Below are positions 17,549-25,408 of a stretch of DNA of 64,000 nucleotides, piece after piece. The first letter of the stretch is position 1. Every line of letters begins with the position of its first letter. Made by a program: the position numbers and the translations under genes. Source of the DNA: Mycolicibacterium grossiae (GTDB lineage: Bacteria > Actinomycetota > Actinomycetes > Mycobacteriales > Mycobacteriaceae); NCBI RefSeq assembly GCF_008329645.1, contig NZ_CP043474.1, positions 2,232,001-2,296,000 on the forward strand. The letters run 5' to 3'. A model generated the notes under the pieces. The model worked only from the letters and a program-made list of their open reading frames with translations, was not told where the DNA came from and did no database searches.

Positions 17549-18037
17549 ATGAGCAGTGCCAGCTTTGACCATCTCGTCGAACAGTGGGCCAAGTGGTCTA
17601 CCTTGGCGGGGCTAGGCGACGTTTCTGTCGAGAGGCATGGATTCCCTTCCCGCGTCACGTTCCGATCCTCGGCGGCGGGGACGTTTGCAGTGCGTGCGGA
17701 TGGCGATGGGTGGTCGGTCGACGAGTCCGATGACCGAGGTCACCGATATCTCGCTCAAATGCGATGTTCAACAATCGACTTGGCGACGAAGTACCTCATC
17801 TGGACTTGGGCGGCGACGGCAAGGTCAGTCGTCGGCGCACCTCAGCTCGGCAGGCGATACCAGATGCTCGGTCCGAACGCTGGTGTCAACGTCAGCGAGG
17901 GTGGCCATCCCAACGTGGTCAAGCTGACGACGTTCGATGGTTGGGCCCTCATGCCGGCCTCGAAGTCCGTCGTCCTGAGTCACGTCCTGGCCCTCTCGTT
18001 CGAGGAGCTCGACGACGTGCTCAGCGCGGGGCTATGA
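17549..18037 (+). CDS. Second Imm61-like immunity protein
   Basis: 162 aa. Shares the layout of the protein at 16654: a leading amphipathic helix (FDHLVEQWAKWSTLAGLG), a strand pair (GTFAVRADGDGWSVDESDDR), then a helix STIDLATKYLIWTWAATARS where the relative has VVEKYLLALLGDAIRE, and a C-terminal domain ending in a helix. Start ATG 17549 has a strong AGGAGG 5-9 nt upstream; the frame is open up to 17507 without support. It ends 17 bp from the 3' end of the convergent TetR gene. Probably a paralogous immunity gene. Confidence 0.6.
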   Translation: MSSASFDHLVEQWAKWSTLAGLGDVSVERHGFPSRVTFRSSAAGTFAVRADGDGWSVDESDDRGHRYLAQMRCSTIDLATKYLIWTWAATARSVVGAPQLGRRYQMLGPNAGVNVSEGGHPNVVKLTTFDGWALMPASKSVVLSHVLALSFEELDDVLSAGL

Positions 18038-18053
18038 GGAATCGACCGGCAGC

Positions 18054-18638
18054 CTAATCACCGCTACCCGCCCCTCGCCGCAACAACCCCATCGACCGGC
18101 CCATGGTCCCGCGCGTCCGGGTCTCGTCCCCGACGTGCACGTGCTCGAGGACGGCCATCGCGAAGACGCCGTAATACGCCTGCTCCAGCGCGACGGCGTC
18201 GGACGCGTCGGCCAGCGACCCGTCATCCAAGGCTCCCCTCAGGATCCGCCGCAGCCGCGACCGCAGCTCGACCACTTCCGGGAAGCGCGTCGTCGGATAC
18301 CGCAGCAGCAGACCGTAATACGCGCCGATGTTGTCGACGTCGGCGAAGAACATCGTCAGGCAGTCGTCATAGAACGCCTCGACGCGACGCAGCGGCGGCT
18401 CGCCCTCGGACGCCGCCAGGAAGGCGTCCCACCGCGCGGCCAGCCGCTCGCCGAACACCTGTAGCAGCAGCTCGTCCTTGTTCGACGCGTACAGGAAGAT
18501 CGTGCCGAGCGCGACGCCCGCCCGCTCGGCCACCTGCCGCAGCGTCACCGCGGAGAAGCCATGCGCCTCGACCAGCTCCCACGTCGCGGCGAACACCGCC
18601 TCCCGCCGACGCAGGCTCTCCTCCTTGCGGACGGCCAC
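18054..18638 (-). CDS. TetR/AcrR-family repressor, last gene of the P450 operon
   Basis: 194 aa. The N-terminal helix-turn-helix reads VTLRQVAERAGVALGTIFLY (about residues 33-52), standard for TetR. The C-terminal ligand domain is unassigned. It is 6 bp downstream of the D-2-hydroxyacid dehydrogenase gene and thus the sixth gene of the same operon. The palindrome at 22875-22894, upstream of the first gene, is the obvious candidate operator, giving autoregulation of the pathway (inference). Its 3' third is duplicated in decayed form at 16335-16514. Confidence 0.9.
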   Translation of the reverse strand: MAVRKEESLRRREAVFAATWELVEAHGFSAVTLRQVAERAGVALGTIFLYASNKDELLLQVFGERLAARWDAFLAASEGEPPLRRVEAFYDDCLTMFFADVDNIGAYYGLLLRYPTTRFPEVVELRSRLRRILRGALDDGSLADASDAVALEQAYYGVFAMAVLEHVHVGDETRTRGTMGRSMGLLRRGAGSGD

Positions 18639-18644
18639 CGTCGG

Positions 18645-19598
18645 CTACACCCGGTTGACCGGATACCGCGGCGCCTCGCCGCGCAGCACGCGCGCCACCT
18701 CAGCGAAGCTCTTCACCATCGTCTCGCCAAGCGACTCCTTGCTCCAGTGCGCGGCGTGCGGCGAGAGCAAGATCCCGTCGACCCCGAACAGCGGGCTGTC
18801 AGCGGGCAGCGGCTCGGTCTCGAACGTGTCGAGCGCCGCACCGCCGAGGTGCTTCGACGCGACCGCCTCGGCCAGCGCCGCCTCGTCGATCAGCCCGCCC
18901 CGCGACACGTTCACCACGAACGCGCCGCGCTTCATCCGACCGAGCGCTGCCGCGTCGAGCAGGTGGCGCGTGCCGTCAGTGAGCGGAACATGCAGCGAAA
19001 CAACGTCAGCCGCCGCGATCACCTCGTCGGCGTCGGCCAGCGTGACATCCAGCGCTGCGGCGTCCTCGGCGGAGACCGCCGGGTCGTACGCGACCACGTT
19101 GAACCCGATCGCCCGCGCGGCGACCGCCACCCGTCGTCCGATTCGGCCTAGTCCGATTAGCCCGACCGTCTGCACGTCGGGTCGGTGCAGTGACATGCCG
19201 AGCCTGCCGTCGCCGAACCGGCCCGCACGCACACCGGCGTCCCACGCGACGAGTCGGCGAGTCAGCGCCATGATGAACGCCATCGCGTGCGCGGCAACCT
19301 CGTGAAAGTTCGCGTCCGGAACGTTCGTCACCTGGATGCCGGCTGCAGTGGCCGCCTCGACGTCGACCATGTCGACGCCGATGCCGCAGCGGTGAATGAC
19401 CTTGCAGCGGCTCAATTCGGCGATGAGCGGCGCGCGGATCGGTTCGACGGCGACGATGAGCGCGTCTGCGTCGCGTGCGGCGTCCAGCAGCGATTCGGCC
19501 GATCCGTCGGTGACGTTGACGATGTCGGCGATCTCGCGCAGCGGAGCGGTGACCGCGTCCGGCGGCGTCATCGTCGGACTGGTGATGAGCGCCTTCAC
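18645..19598 (-). CDS. D-2-hydroxyacid dehydrogenase (NAD-dependent)
   Basis: 317 aa. The Rossmann motif is VGLIGLGRIGRRVA (about residues 142-155). Catalytic Arg is in VNVSRGGLIDEAAL (about 230), Glu in DTFETEPLP (about 258) and His in LSPHAAHWS (about 280), the complete R-E-H set of the family. It would interconvert a 2-oxoacid and a D-2-hydroxyacid, fitting downstream processing of aldolase products. Start GTG 19598 gives a GTGA overlap with the aldolase stop, indicating coupling. Confidence 0.9.
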   Translation of the reverse strand: MKALITSPTMTPPDAVTAPLREIADIVNVTDGSAESLLDAARDADALIVAVEPIRAPLIAELSRCKVIHRCGIGVDMVDVEAATAAGIQVTNVPDANFHEVAAHAMAFIMALTRRLVAWDAGVRAGRFGDGRLGMSLHRPDVQTVGLIGLGRIGRRVAVAARAIGFNVVAYDPAVSAEDAAALDVTLADADEVIAAADVVSLHVPLTDGTRHLLDAAALGRMKRGAFVVNVSRGGLIDEAALAEAVASKHLGGAALDTFETEPLPADSPLFGVDGILLSPHAAHWSKESLGETMVKSFAEVARVLRGEAPRYPVNRV

Positions 19599-20395
19599 TT
19601 CTCGGCCTCCGCGGTGAGTTCGTCGGTGAGCGTGCGGGCGGCCTTCGCGCCGGCGGCGAGCCACTGCCCGTCGGAGCCATAGACCTGCAGTCGGACCCCG
19701 GCGCGGGTCATCGCACGGGCGTGGTCGGGGGTGAAGACGGCACCGGACAGGATCTTGTCGTGCGCGCGTGCCGCGGCGGCGATGGTGTCGACCGCGGCGA
19801 GCGTGGCATCCGCGCCGATGCCCTTGAGCACCTTGCCGTCGGGGACGGCGCCGATGCCAAGTGCCAGGTCGATGGGTCCGATGAACAGCCCGTCGACGCC
19901 CGGGGTGGCGGCGATGGCGTCGACGTCCGCCAAGCCTCTTGCGGTCTCGATCATGACGAGCAGCAGGGGTCCGTCGCCGGGTGTGATGCCGGCGCCGGGG
20001 GAGGGCCGGATAGGCCCGTAGGAGCGCTCGCCGTGCGGCGGGTACAGCATCGCCGACGCGGCCGTTGCGGCTTCGGCCGCGGTGTTGACCATCGGGACGA
20101 TGACGCCGGCCGCGCCTAGGTCGAGCGCACGCATGATCTGCCACGGCTCGTTGGCGGGCACCCGGATGAGCACGGGCATGCCGTGCAGAGCGGCGGCGCG
20201 CAGCATCGGCAGCACGGTGCCGAGGTCGGCGGTCCCGTGCTGGCAGTCGATGACGAGGTGGTCGAGGTCGAGCTTCGCCAGCGCCTCGACGGCGTGCGGG
20301 TCGCTGAACGTGACCCACGGCCCGGTGGTGACGGCGCGTTCAGTCAACGCCCGCCGAACGGGTGACTTCGGCTGCGAGAGTTCGGGATCGGTGAT
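19595..20395 (-). CDS. HpcH/HpaI-family aldolase (possible ATC start)
   Basis: About 266 aa from 20395 or 250 aa from 20347. Family motifs are LDHLVIDCQHGTADLG, VLIRVPANEPWQIMRALDLG, LVMIETARGLADVDAIAATP and DGLFIGPIDLALGIG, with the metal-binding Glu and Asp in place. It would cleave a 2-keto-3-deoxy-type or 4-hydroxy-2-oxoacid to pyruvate plus an aldehyde. No ATG or GTG exists at the expected start. An ideal CAGGAG stands 7 nt before an in-frame ATC at 20395, which would give a family-like N-terminus beginning MTDPELSQP. TTG 20347 overlaps the upstream stop (TTGA) but lacks a ribosome site and would shorten the first helix. Confidence 0.85.
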   Translation of the reverse strand: MTDPELSQPKSPVRRALTERAVTTGPWVTFSDPHAVEALAKLDLDHLVIDCQHGTADLGTVLPMLRAAALHGMPVLIRVPANEPWQIMRALDLGAAGVIVPMVNTAAEAATAASAMLYPPHGERSYGPIRPSPGAGITPGDGPLLLVMIETARGLADVDAIAATPGVDGLFIGPIDLALGIGAVPDGKVLKGIGADATLAAVDTIAAAARAHDKILSGAVFTPDHARAMTRAGVRLQVYGSDGQWLAAGAKAARTLTDELTAEAEK

Positions 20396-21390
20396 GGTCG
20401 GTCTCCTGAATAGAGGCGGGCGAGCAGGCGGGCCGGATTGTCGACGAGGATGCGGCGCAGGTCGGTATCGGAGACGCCGGCGTCGCGCAGCATGGGGACG
20501 ACGCGGGTGGGGACGAAGGTGGGGTCCCAGTCGGGGAAGTCGGCGGTGTAACCGTCGTCGAGCCAGTCGGTGTGCAGCATGGCGTCGTGGGAGACGACGA
20601 TCCGGTCGCCGTAGCCCTGGCGGCACAGGTCGGCGATGACGTCGACGCGCTGCTGCGTCGTCGCGGCGCCGGGGAGGTCGTAGCCGAAGCGGTCCGACGC
20701 CATCGTGGCGCCGGTGTCCATGAGGGCTTTGAGGTAGTCGGTGTCGGTGGTATCGCCGCTGTGACCGATGATGACGCGGGTCAGGTCGACGCCCTCCGCG
20801 GCGAAGAGGTCGAGCTGTTCGAGCCCACCGCGGGTGTGTGGGTCGGAGTGGGTGGTGATCGGGACGCCGGTGTCGCGGGCGGTGATCGCCGCGGCGCGCA
20901 GCAGTCCCTTTGAGCCGCGCGTCAGACCGTCGGAACCCGTCACGCACTTGATGATTCCGGCGTGGACGCCGGTGTCGCCGATGCCGTCGACGATGTCGGC
21001 GGTGAAGACGTCGACGAAGAAGTTGCCGCCGCGCTGCCGGGCGAGCGCCTGGCGGATCTCGAAGGTCTTCGACGGCAAGTCTTCGGTGTAGAAGCCGGTG
21101 GCGACGACGATGTTGAGGTCGACGCGCGCGTTGATCTCCATGAGGGTGGGGACGTCGCGGTCGTGGCCGAAGACGGTGACTTCGACGATCGTGTCGATGC
21201 CGGCGTCCTTGACGCGCTGCAACCGGGCGACGGCATCGTCGATCGCCGCTTGCTTGCCGTGGGGGAACGCGATCTCGGGCCGGTCGTTGGCGAGCGCCGC
21301 GGACACCGCGATCACGTGTTCGTGCATCAGCGTGCGGCCGAGGTCGGCGGTGGACCGCTGGCCCCGGACGGTGCTAACCGCTCCCGTCAC
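20344..21390 (-). CDS. Phosphotriesterase-family metal-dependent hydrolase
   Basis: 348 aa amidohydrolase-fold protein. Metal ligands visible: H-E-H in TLMHEHV (about 25), the carboxylated Lys in HAGIIKCVTGSDGL (about 150), His in VPITTHSDPH (about 183) and RVIIGHSGD (about 210), and Asp in VVSHDAML (about 270). Members act as lactonases or esterases. In this operon a lactone or ester made after P450 oxidation is a plausible substrate (inference). GTG 21390 follows the ferredoxin stop by 1 nt. Confidence 0.9.
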   Translation of the reverse strand: MTGAVSTVRGQRSTADLGRTLMHEHVIAVSAALANDRPEIAFPHGKQAAIDDAVARLQRVKDAGIDTIVEVTVFGHDRDVPTLMEINARVDLNIVVATGFYTEDLPSKTFEIRQALARQRGGNFFVDVFTADIVDGIGDTGVHAGIIKCVTGSDGLTRGSKGLLRAAAITARDTGVPITTHSDPHTRGGLEQLDLFAAEGVDLTRVIIGHSGDTTDTDYLKALMDTGATMASDRFGYDLPGAATTQQRVDVIADLCRQGYGDRIVVSHDAMLHTDWLDDGYTADFPDWDPTFVPTRVVPMLRDAGVSDTDLRRILVDNPARLLARLYSGDRPSPIPNSRSRSHPFGGR

Positions 21391-21391
21391 G

Positions 21392-21583
21392 TCAGTCCTG
21401 CAGTTCGAGTGCGCGTTTGGGACAGTTGCGGACGGCCGCCTCGACCGGCTCGCGCTGGTCCTCGGACGGTTCTTCCTGCAGGACCAGGAGGTTGTCGTCA
21501 TCGTCGAGGTCGAAAACGTCCGGGGCGTCGGCGACGCAGATGCCGTTGCCTTCGCACAGATGCCAGTGGACCTTGACCTTCAC
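21392..21583 (-). CDS. Small 3Fe-4S ferredoxin, redox partner of the P450
   Basis: 63 aa. Cluster ligands are in HLCEGNGICVADAPDVF and VRNCPKRAL; the central ligand position of a 4Fe-4S site is occupied by Gly/Asn, as in mycobacterial P450-linked 3Fe-4S ferredoxins. ATG 21583 overlaps the P450 stop (ATGA), so the two proteins are made together. It would pass electrons from a ferredoxin reductase, not encoded here, to the P450. Confidence 0.93.
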   Translation of the reverse strand: MKVKVHWHLCEGNGICVADAPDVFDLDDDDNLLVLQEEPSEDQREPVEAAVRNCPKRALELQD

Positions 21584-22857
21584 GGTGCTCCTTCGGTCGG
21601 CGCGCTGGAGGCTGGTGCGCGCAGCGAGTGGATGCGGACGGGCAGGTAGTCCCAGCCCTTTTGGAAGCTAGAGGCGCTGCGGACGGCGGCGGCGTCGTCG
21701 AAGTCGAATTCGTTGACGGCGGAGAGGAACTCCTGCAGGATGACGCGGCCCTCGAGCTTGGCGAGGTGCATCCCCATGCAGAAGTGACCGCCATGGCCGA
21801 AGGACAGCGTGCGCTTCATCGGGCGGTCCCAGCGGAAGGTGTCCGGGTCGTCGAATTCGCGAGGATCACGTTGGGCGGATTGGATGAGGAAGATGATCCG
21901 CTGGCCGGGCGTCAGGTGCTCGCCGAGGATGTCGACCGGCGCCGTGACGGTGCGCGAGAACCATTGCGCGGGTCCGCAGTAGCGGGCCATTTCGTCGAAC
22001 GCCTTGGGAGTGGTGGCGGCGAGATCAGCGCGGACCGCGGCGAGCTGGTCGGGGTTCTTGGTGAGTTCCCACAAGCCGTGCGAGGTCACCTTGGGGACGG
22101 TCTCGACGCCGCCGATGAGCGGCACCAGGAGCTGGGCGGCGACCTCGCGGTCGGTGAGTGAGCGTCCTTCGAAGACCGCAATGATGGCGCCGTCGACGAA
22201 CGGGTGGCTGCCGTCGGCGCCGGCATCGCGGCGGGTGGTGACGGCGAGGTGCGCGGCGCGGTTGATCCGCTTGAGGCCGTCGAGCGGGTTCAGGCCGAGC
22301 GCCTCGTTGCCGATGGCGGCGGAGGATTCGTTGATGGCGTCGCGGAGGTCGGCGGCCATGTCGAGCGGCAGGCCGGCGAGGTGGCACATGGTGCGGGCGG
22401 TCCACAGCCCGAAGAGCGCGGGCAGGTTGAACTCGCCCTGGGCGAGCGCGGCGGGCAGGTCGGCGCGGACCATGTCGCGGAACCAGTCCTCGAGCCGTGC
22501 CACGGGTCGGGGCCGGAACGGGTGGTTGACGAAGCCGCGCAGCTGACCCTGGTGGGGCTGGTCGATGCGGGTGAAGCCGCCGACGGGGTCGAGCGGCAGG
22601 GGCGGCACGGGCCCGTCGTTGCGGGCGAGCATCTCGGCGCGCGTGGGGACGGTGCCCTCGCGGCCCTCGAATGGCAGGTCGGGGTCGCCGAGCATGTCGT
22701 AGACGTCCTGGAAGCGGGAGACGACCCACATGTCGTAGTCCGGTACGTAATAGAGCGGGTGCTCGTCGCGCAGCCACGCGTAGTACGGGTACGGGTCCTC
22801 GAGGCATTCGGCGGAGAACGGGTCGTACTGCGTGATCACCGCATCGCCTGCCCGCAT
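21580..22857 (-). CDS. Cytochrome P450, first gene of the catabolic operon
   Basis: 425 aa. The haem motif is FGHGGHFCMG (about residues 349-358). The I-helix segment LLVPLIGGVETVPK carries the conserved acid-Thr pair, and the ExxR is ELTKNP-region/FDEMARY. It hydroxylates an unknown hydrophobic or ring substrate, using the adjacent ferredoxin. Start ATG 22857 is set by GGAGG 9 nt upstream; an upstream GTG at 22878 would lie inside the operator palindrome. First of six genes ending in a TetR repressor. Confidence 0.93.
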   Translation of the reverse strand: MRAGDAVITQYDPFSAECLEDPYPYYAWLRDEHPLYYVPDYDMWVVSRFQDVYDMLGDPDLPFEGREGTVPTRAEMLARNDGPVPPLPLDPVGGFTRIDQPHQGQLRGFVNHPFRPRPVARLEDWFRDMVRADLPAALAQGEFNLPALFGLWTARTMCHLAGLPLDMAADLRDAINESSAAIGNEALGLNPLDGLKRINRAAHLAVTTRRDAGADGSHPFVDGAIIAVFEGRSLTDREVAAQLLVPLIGGVETVPKVTSHGLWELTKNPDQLAAVRADLAATTPKAFDEMARYCGPAQWFSRTVTAPVDILGEHLTPGQRIIFLIQSAQRDPREFDDPDTFRWDRPMKRTLSFGHGGHFCMGMHLAKLEGRVILQEFLSAVNEFDFDDAAAVRSASSFQKGWDYLPVRIHSLRAPASSAPTEGAP

Positions 22858-22874
22858 CGACCGCCGCCTCCGTT

Positions 22875-22894
22875 TCACTGAACGTGTTCAGTGA
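22875..22894. promoter_or_regulatory. Palindromic TetR-type operator upstream of the P450 operon
   Basis: TCACTGAAC and GTTCAGTGA, 9-bp perfect arms separated by GT, 18 bp upstream of the P450 start codon. The size and symmetry suit a TetR dimer, most likely the repressor at 18054-18638. It resembles but does not match the KstR consensus (outer T and A are C and G here). The 146 bp to the divergent gene at 23041 may also be controlled by it. Confidence 0.75.
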
Positions 22895-23040
22895 GTGTGC
22901 GCGGGCGAGTGGCGTGGCGTCAACCCTCGGCCGAGCCGCGAGTCGGCCTCGATCGGCCCCGATTCGTCGGATAGGCGCGCTAACGTCCTTGCCGAGTCAA
23001 CTTCACCGGGGGAGAAGATGCTGACGATCGTGGGGCGCGC

Positions 23041-24690
23041 GTGACCATCACCGTGACGGAGACACCGCGTCTCAACAGCTCGGAGCGCAGCACGTGGCAG
23101 GCGCTCGTCGACCAGCTCGAGCCCAACGACCTCCTCGTTCCCGGCCAGCGCGTGACCGACCACCTGAAGGACCACGAGGTGGACTTCGTCGTCGGCATCG
23201 AGGGCGCTGGCATCATTTGCCTCGAGGTGAAGGGCGGCGAGGTCTGGCACGACGGCGAGGGCTGGTGGCAGAAGCGCGGCGGCCGCGACAAGAAGATCGA
23301 GCCGGTCCGCCAGGCGCGCGAGGCCTGCTACGCGCTGCGCGACTACGTCGAGAAGGACCCGCGCTGGACGCAGCGTCGCCAGCGCTGGGACCACGTCGTC
23401 GTCCTGCCGCACACCGAACTGCCCGCTGACTTCGACCTGCCGGACGCGCCGCGCTGGAAGGTCATCGACCGCACCGACCTGCCCAACCTCGTCGACCGCC
23501 TGCGCGAGATCCTCGTGCGGCAGGAGCAAGACCGCCCGCTGCTCGCACGTGAAGGCGTGGAGCAGCTCGCAACGGCGTTGAGTGGCAGGGGACTACCGCA
23601 GCGCGACGTCGTCGCCCGCGCGCTGGCGAATAACGACGCCGCCGACGCATTGACCGAGCACCAGGCCGTCATCCTCGATGCCATCCGGTTGCTCAACCGC
23701 GTCGAGGTACGCGGGGGTGCGGGGTCTGGAAAGACGTTCCTCGCGATGGAACAGGCCCGTCGGCTGGCCGTTCGCGGGCAGCGGGTGGCGCTGGTCTGCT
23801 ATTCACACGGGCTAGCGTCCTACCTCGAGCGGATCACCGCGGCCTGGCCGCGCACCCACCAACCGGCATACGTCGGCGAGTTCCACGACCTCGGCAAGAC
23901 GTGGGGCGCGCCCGCGGGCCCGGACGAGGCGCTGCGCACCGATGAGACGGTGCAGTTCTGGGAGCACGACCTGCCGCTGCAGATGGCCGACCTCGCCGCG
24001 CAGCTGCCGCCAGGGCAGCGCTTCGACTCGATCGTGGTCGACGAGGCGCAGGACTTCGCCGACGCGTGGTGGGATCCGCTGCTTGCCGCGCTGAAGGACT
24101 CCGTCGACGGCGGTCTGTTCGTCTTCAGCGACGAGGGCCAGCGGGTGTTCAACCGCCATGGCTCGCCACCGGTTCCGTTGGTGCCGCTGATCCTCGACCA
24201 CAACGTGCGCAACACCCGGCAGATCGCCAATGCGTTCCAGCCGTTGGTCGACCATCCGATGCGCTTCCTCGGCGGCGAAGGCCCTGCGGTCACCTTCGTG
24301 GCGTGTAGCCGCGAAGATGCGATGGACGCCGGCGACGACGAGGTCGAGTCGCTGCTCGACCAGGGCTGGCGCCGCGAGGACGTCGCGCTGCTGACGACCG
24401 GCAGCCGCCACCCCGAGCAGACCGAACGCCAGCGCGACGGGCACAAGGCCTACTGGGACACGTTCTGGGACGCCGAGCAGGTGTTCTACGGCCACGTGCT
24501 CGGCTTCAAGGGCCTCGAGCGGCGCGCCGTCGTCCTGGTGGTCAACGACGCGGCGAAGTTCGAGCGGGCCCGCGAGCGGCTGTACGTCGGATTGTCCCGC
24601 GCGCGAGATCAACTCGTCGTCTGCGGGGATCCGGACTTCATCCGCGAGGTCGGCGGGCCTGATCTCGCGCGGCGGCTGGGCATCGTCTGA
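23041..24690 (+). CDS. NERD-domain superfamily 1 helicase
   Basis: 549 aa. Residues about 10-130 are a NERD (nuclease-related) domain: VDFVVGIEGAGIICLEVKGG, with the E-V-K of the PD-(D/E)xK fold, and VVVLPHTEL. Residues about 205-540 form a UvrD-like helicase: Walker A RGGAGSGKTFLA (about 222), DEAQDF (about 333), and the C-terminal GFKGLERRAVVLV and YVGLSRARDQLVVCGDP motifs. Likely a DNA-processing or DNA-repair enzyme; no partner gene is adjacent. Start GTG 23041. Confidence 0.88.
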   Translation: MTITVTETPRLNSSERSTWQALVDQLEPNDLLVPGQRVTDHLKDHEVDFVVGIEGAGIICLEVKGGEVWHDGEGWWQKRGGRDKKIEPVRQAREACYALRDYVEKDPRWTQRRQRWDHVVVLPHTELPADFDLPDAPRWKVIDRTDLPNLVDRLREILVRQEQDRPLLAREGVEQLATALSGRGLPQRDVVARALANNDAADALTEHQAVILDAIRLLNRVEVRGGAGSGKTFLAMEQARRLAVRGQRVALVCYSHGLASYLERITAAWPRTHQPAYVGEFHDLGKTWGAPAGPDEALRTDETVQFWEHDLPLQMADLAAQLPPGQRFDSIVVDEAQDFADAWWDPLLAALKDSVDGGLFVFSDEGQRVFNRHGSPPVPLVPLILDHNVRNTRQIANAFQPLVDHPMRFLGGEGPAVTFVACSREDAMDAGDDEVESLLDQGWRREDVALLTTGSRHPEQTERQRDGHKAYWDTFWDAEQVFYGHVLGFKGLERRAVVLVVNDAAKFERARERLYVGLSRARDQLVVCGDPDFIREVGGPDLARRLGIV

Positions 24691-24708
24691 CAGCCGGCGT
24701 CGCGACCC

Positions 24709-25116
24709 TCAGCGCCGCGGACTCAACCTCCGCAGCGCCGACACCTCAGACTCCAACTCCGCAAGCTCCCCACCGAGCCCGGTGACCGCCTCCTGCCGGG
24801 ACGGGTCCGTCCCGGCGCCGATGGCGATGAGCCGGCTGTCGAGTTCGGCGATCCGGTTCTCGGCGGCAACCTTTCGCTCGAGTGCGGCGTCGTCGGTCAG
24901 CGGCAGGACCATCACCGCGCGCGCCAGATCGACGAGGCGGCGGTGCATGCGCGCTTCCGGCGTCTCCTCGTGCGCCCACTCGATCGGCGCACCGGTCGGC
25001 ATGCCCGGCAGCACCTCCAGCTGCGCGGCGAGCTGAGTCTTGCTCCGCCGGGCGAGCACCACGACCAGCAGCACGCCGACCACGATCAGCACCAGGACGG
25101 CCAGCAGCACGCTCAT
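24709..25116 (-). CDS. Single-TM hypothetical protein with coiled coil
   Basis: 135 aa. One N-terminal membrane helix (LLAVLVLIVVGVLLVVVLA, about residues 3-21) is followed by a charged cytoplasmic tail with a C-terminal coiled coil (AELDSRLIAIG through GELAELESEVSALRRL). No family recognised. ATG 25116 begins right before the membrane helix; longer frames lack support. Convergent with the NERD-helicase gene (18-bp gap). Confidence 0.65.
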   Translation of the reverse strand: MSVLLAVLVLIVVGVLLVVVLARRSKTQLAAQLEVLPGMPTGAPIEWAHEETPEARMHRRLVDLARAVMVLPLTDDAALERKVAAENRIAELDSRLIAIGAGTDPSRQEAVTGLGGELAELESEVSALRRLSPRR

Positions 25117-25191
25117 CGTCAGAAGGGACACGCGCAGAGCATATGTGGCGCGCCCGGGCGGCTGGCGGACGGCGGGACCGACGTGGATGTG

Positions 25192-25256
25192 CCCACCTCT
25201 GAGCGACACGTCGCGACAGGGCCGTGGATTGTCGCGAGTTGTCGCTCAGAGGCGGG
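25192..25256. repeat. Long imperfect inverted repeat (27-bp arms)
   Basis: Left arm 25192-25218 and right arm 25230-25256 pair at 24 of 27 positions around an 11-bp loop. The core is CTCTGAGCGACA with TGTCGCTCAGAG, and TCGCGACA with TGTCGCGA inside. It lies in the 290-bp gap between divergent genes (25116 leftward, 25409 rightward), an unusual place for a simple terminator. It could be a dispersed palindromic element or a regulatory hairpin. The remaining part of the gap holds the GGGGAAGAGG ribosome site of the next gene. Confidence 0.75.
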
Positions 25257-25408
25257 CAATCCGATTTGACTCTCCTGGCGGCGGCTCACCCCCAAGGCCG
25301 GCGAACCCCCACGCCGAACACGCCCCAGGAACGCCACTGTTCACCCTGCCGTCACCCAAAGCCGTGTGATACCTCTAGGACGCGCACGAGCGCGCACGGG
25401 GAAGAGGC

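Noticed and set aside
22875..22894. KstR (cholesterol regulon) operator
   Set aside because: The centre AAC-N2-GTT fits, but the outer T and A of the consensus are C and G; a local TetR operator explains it better.
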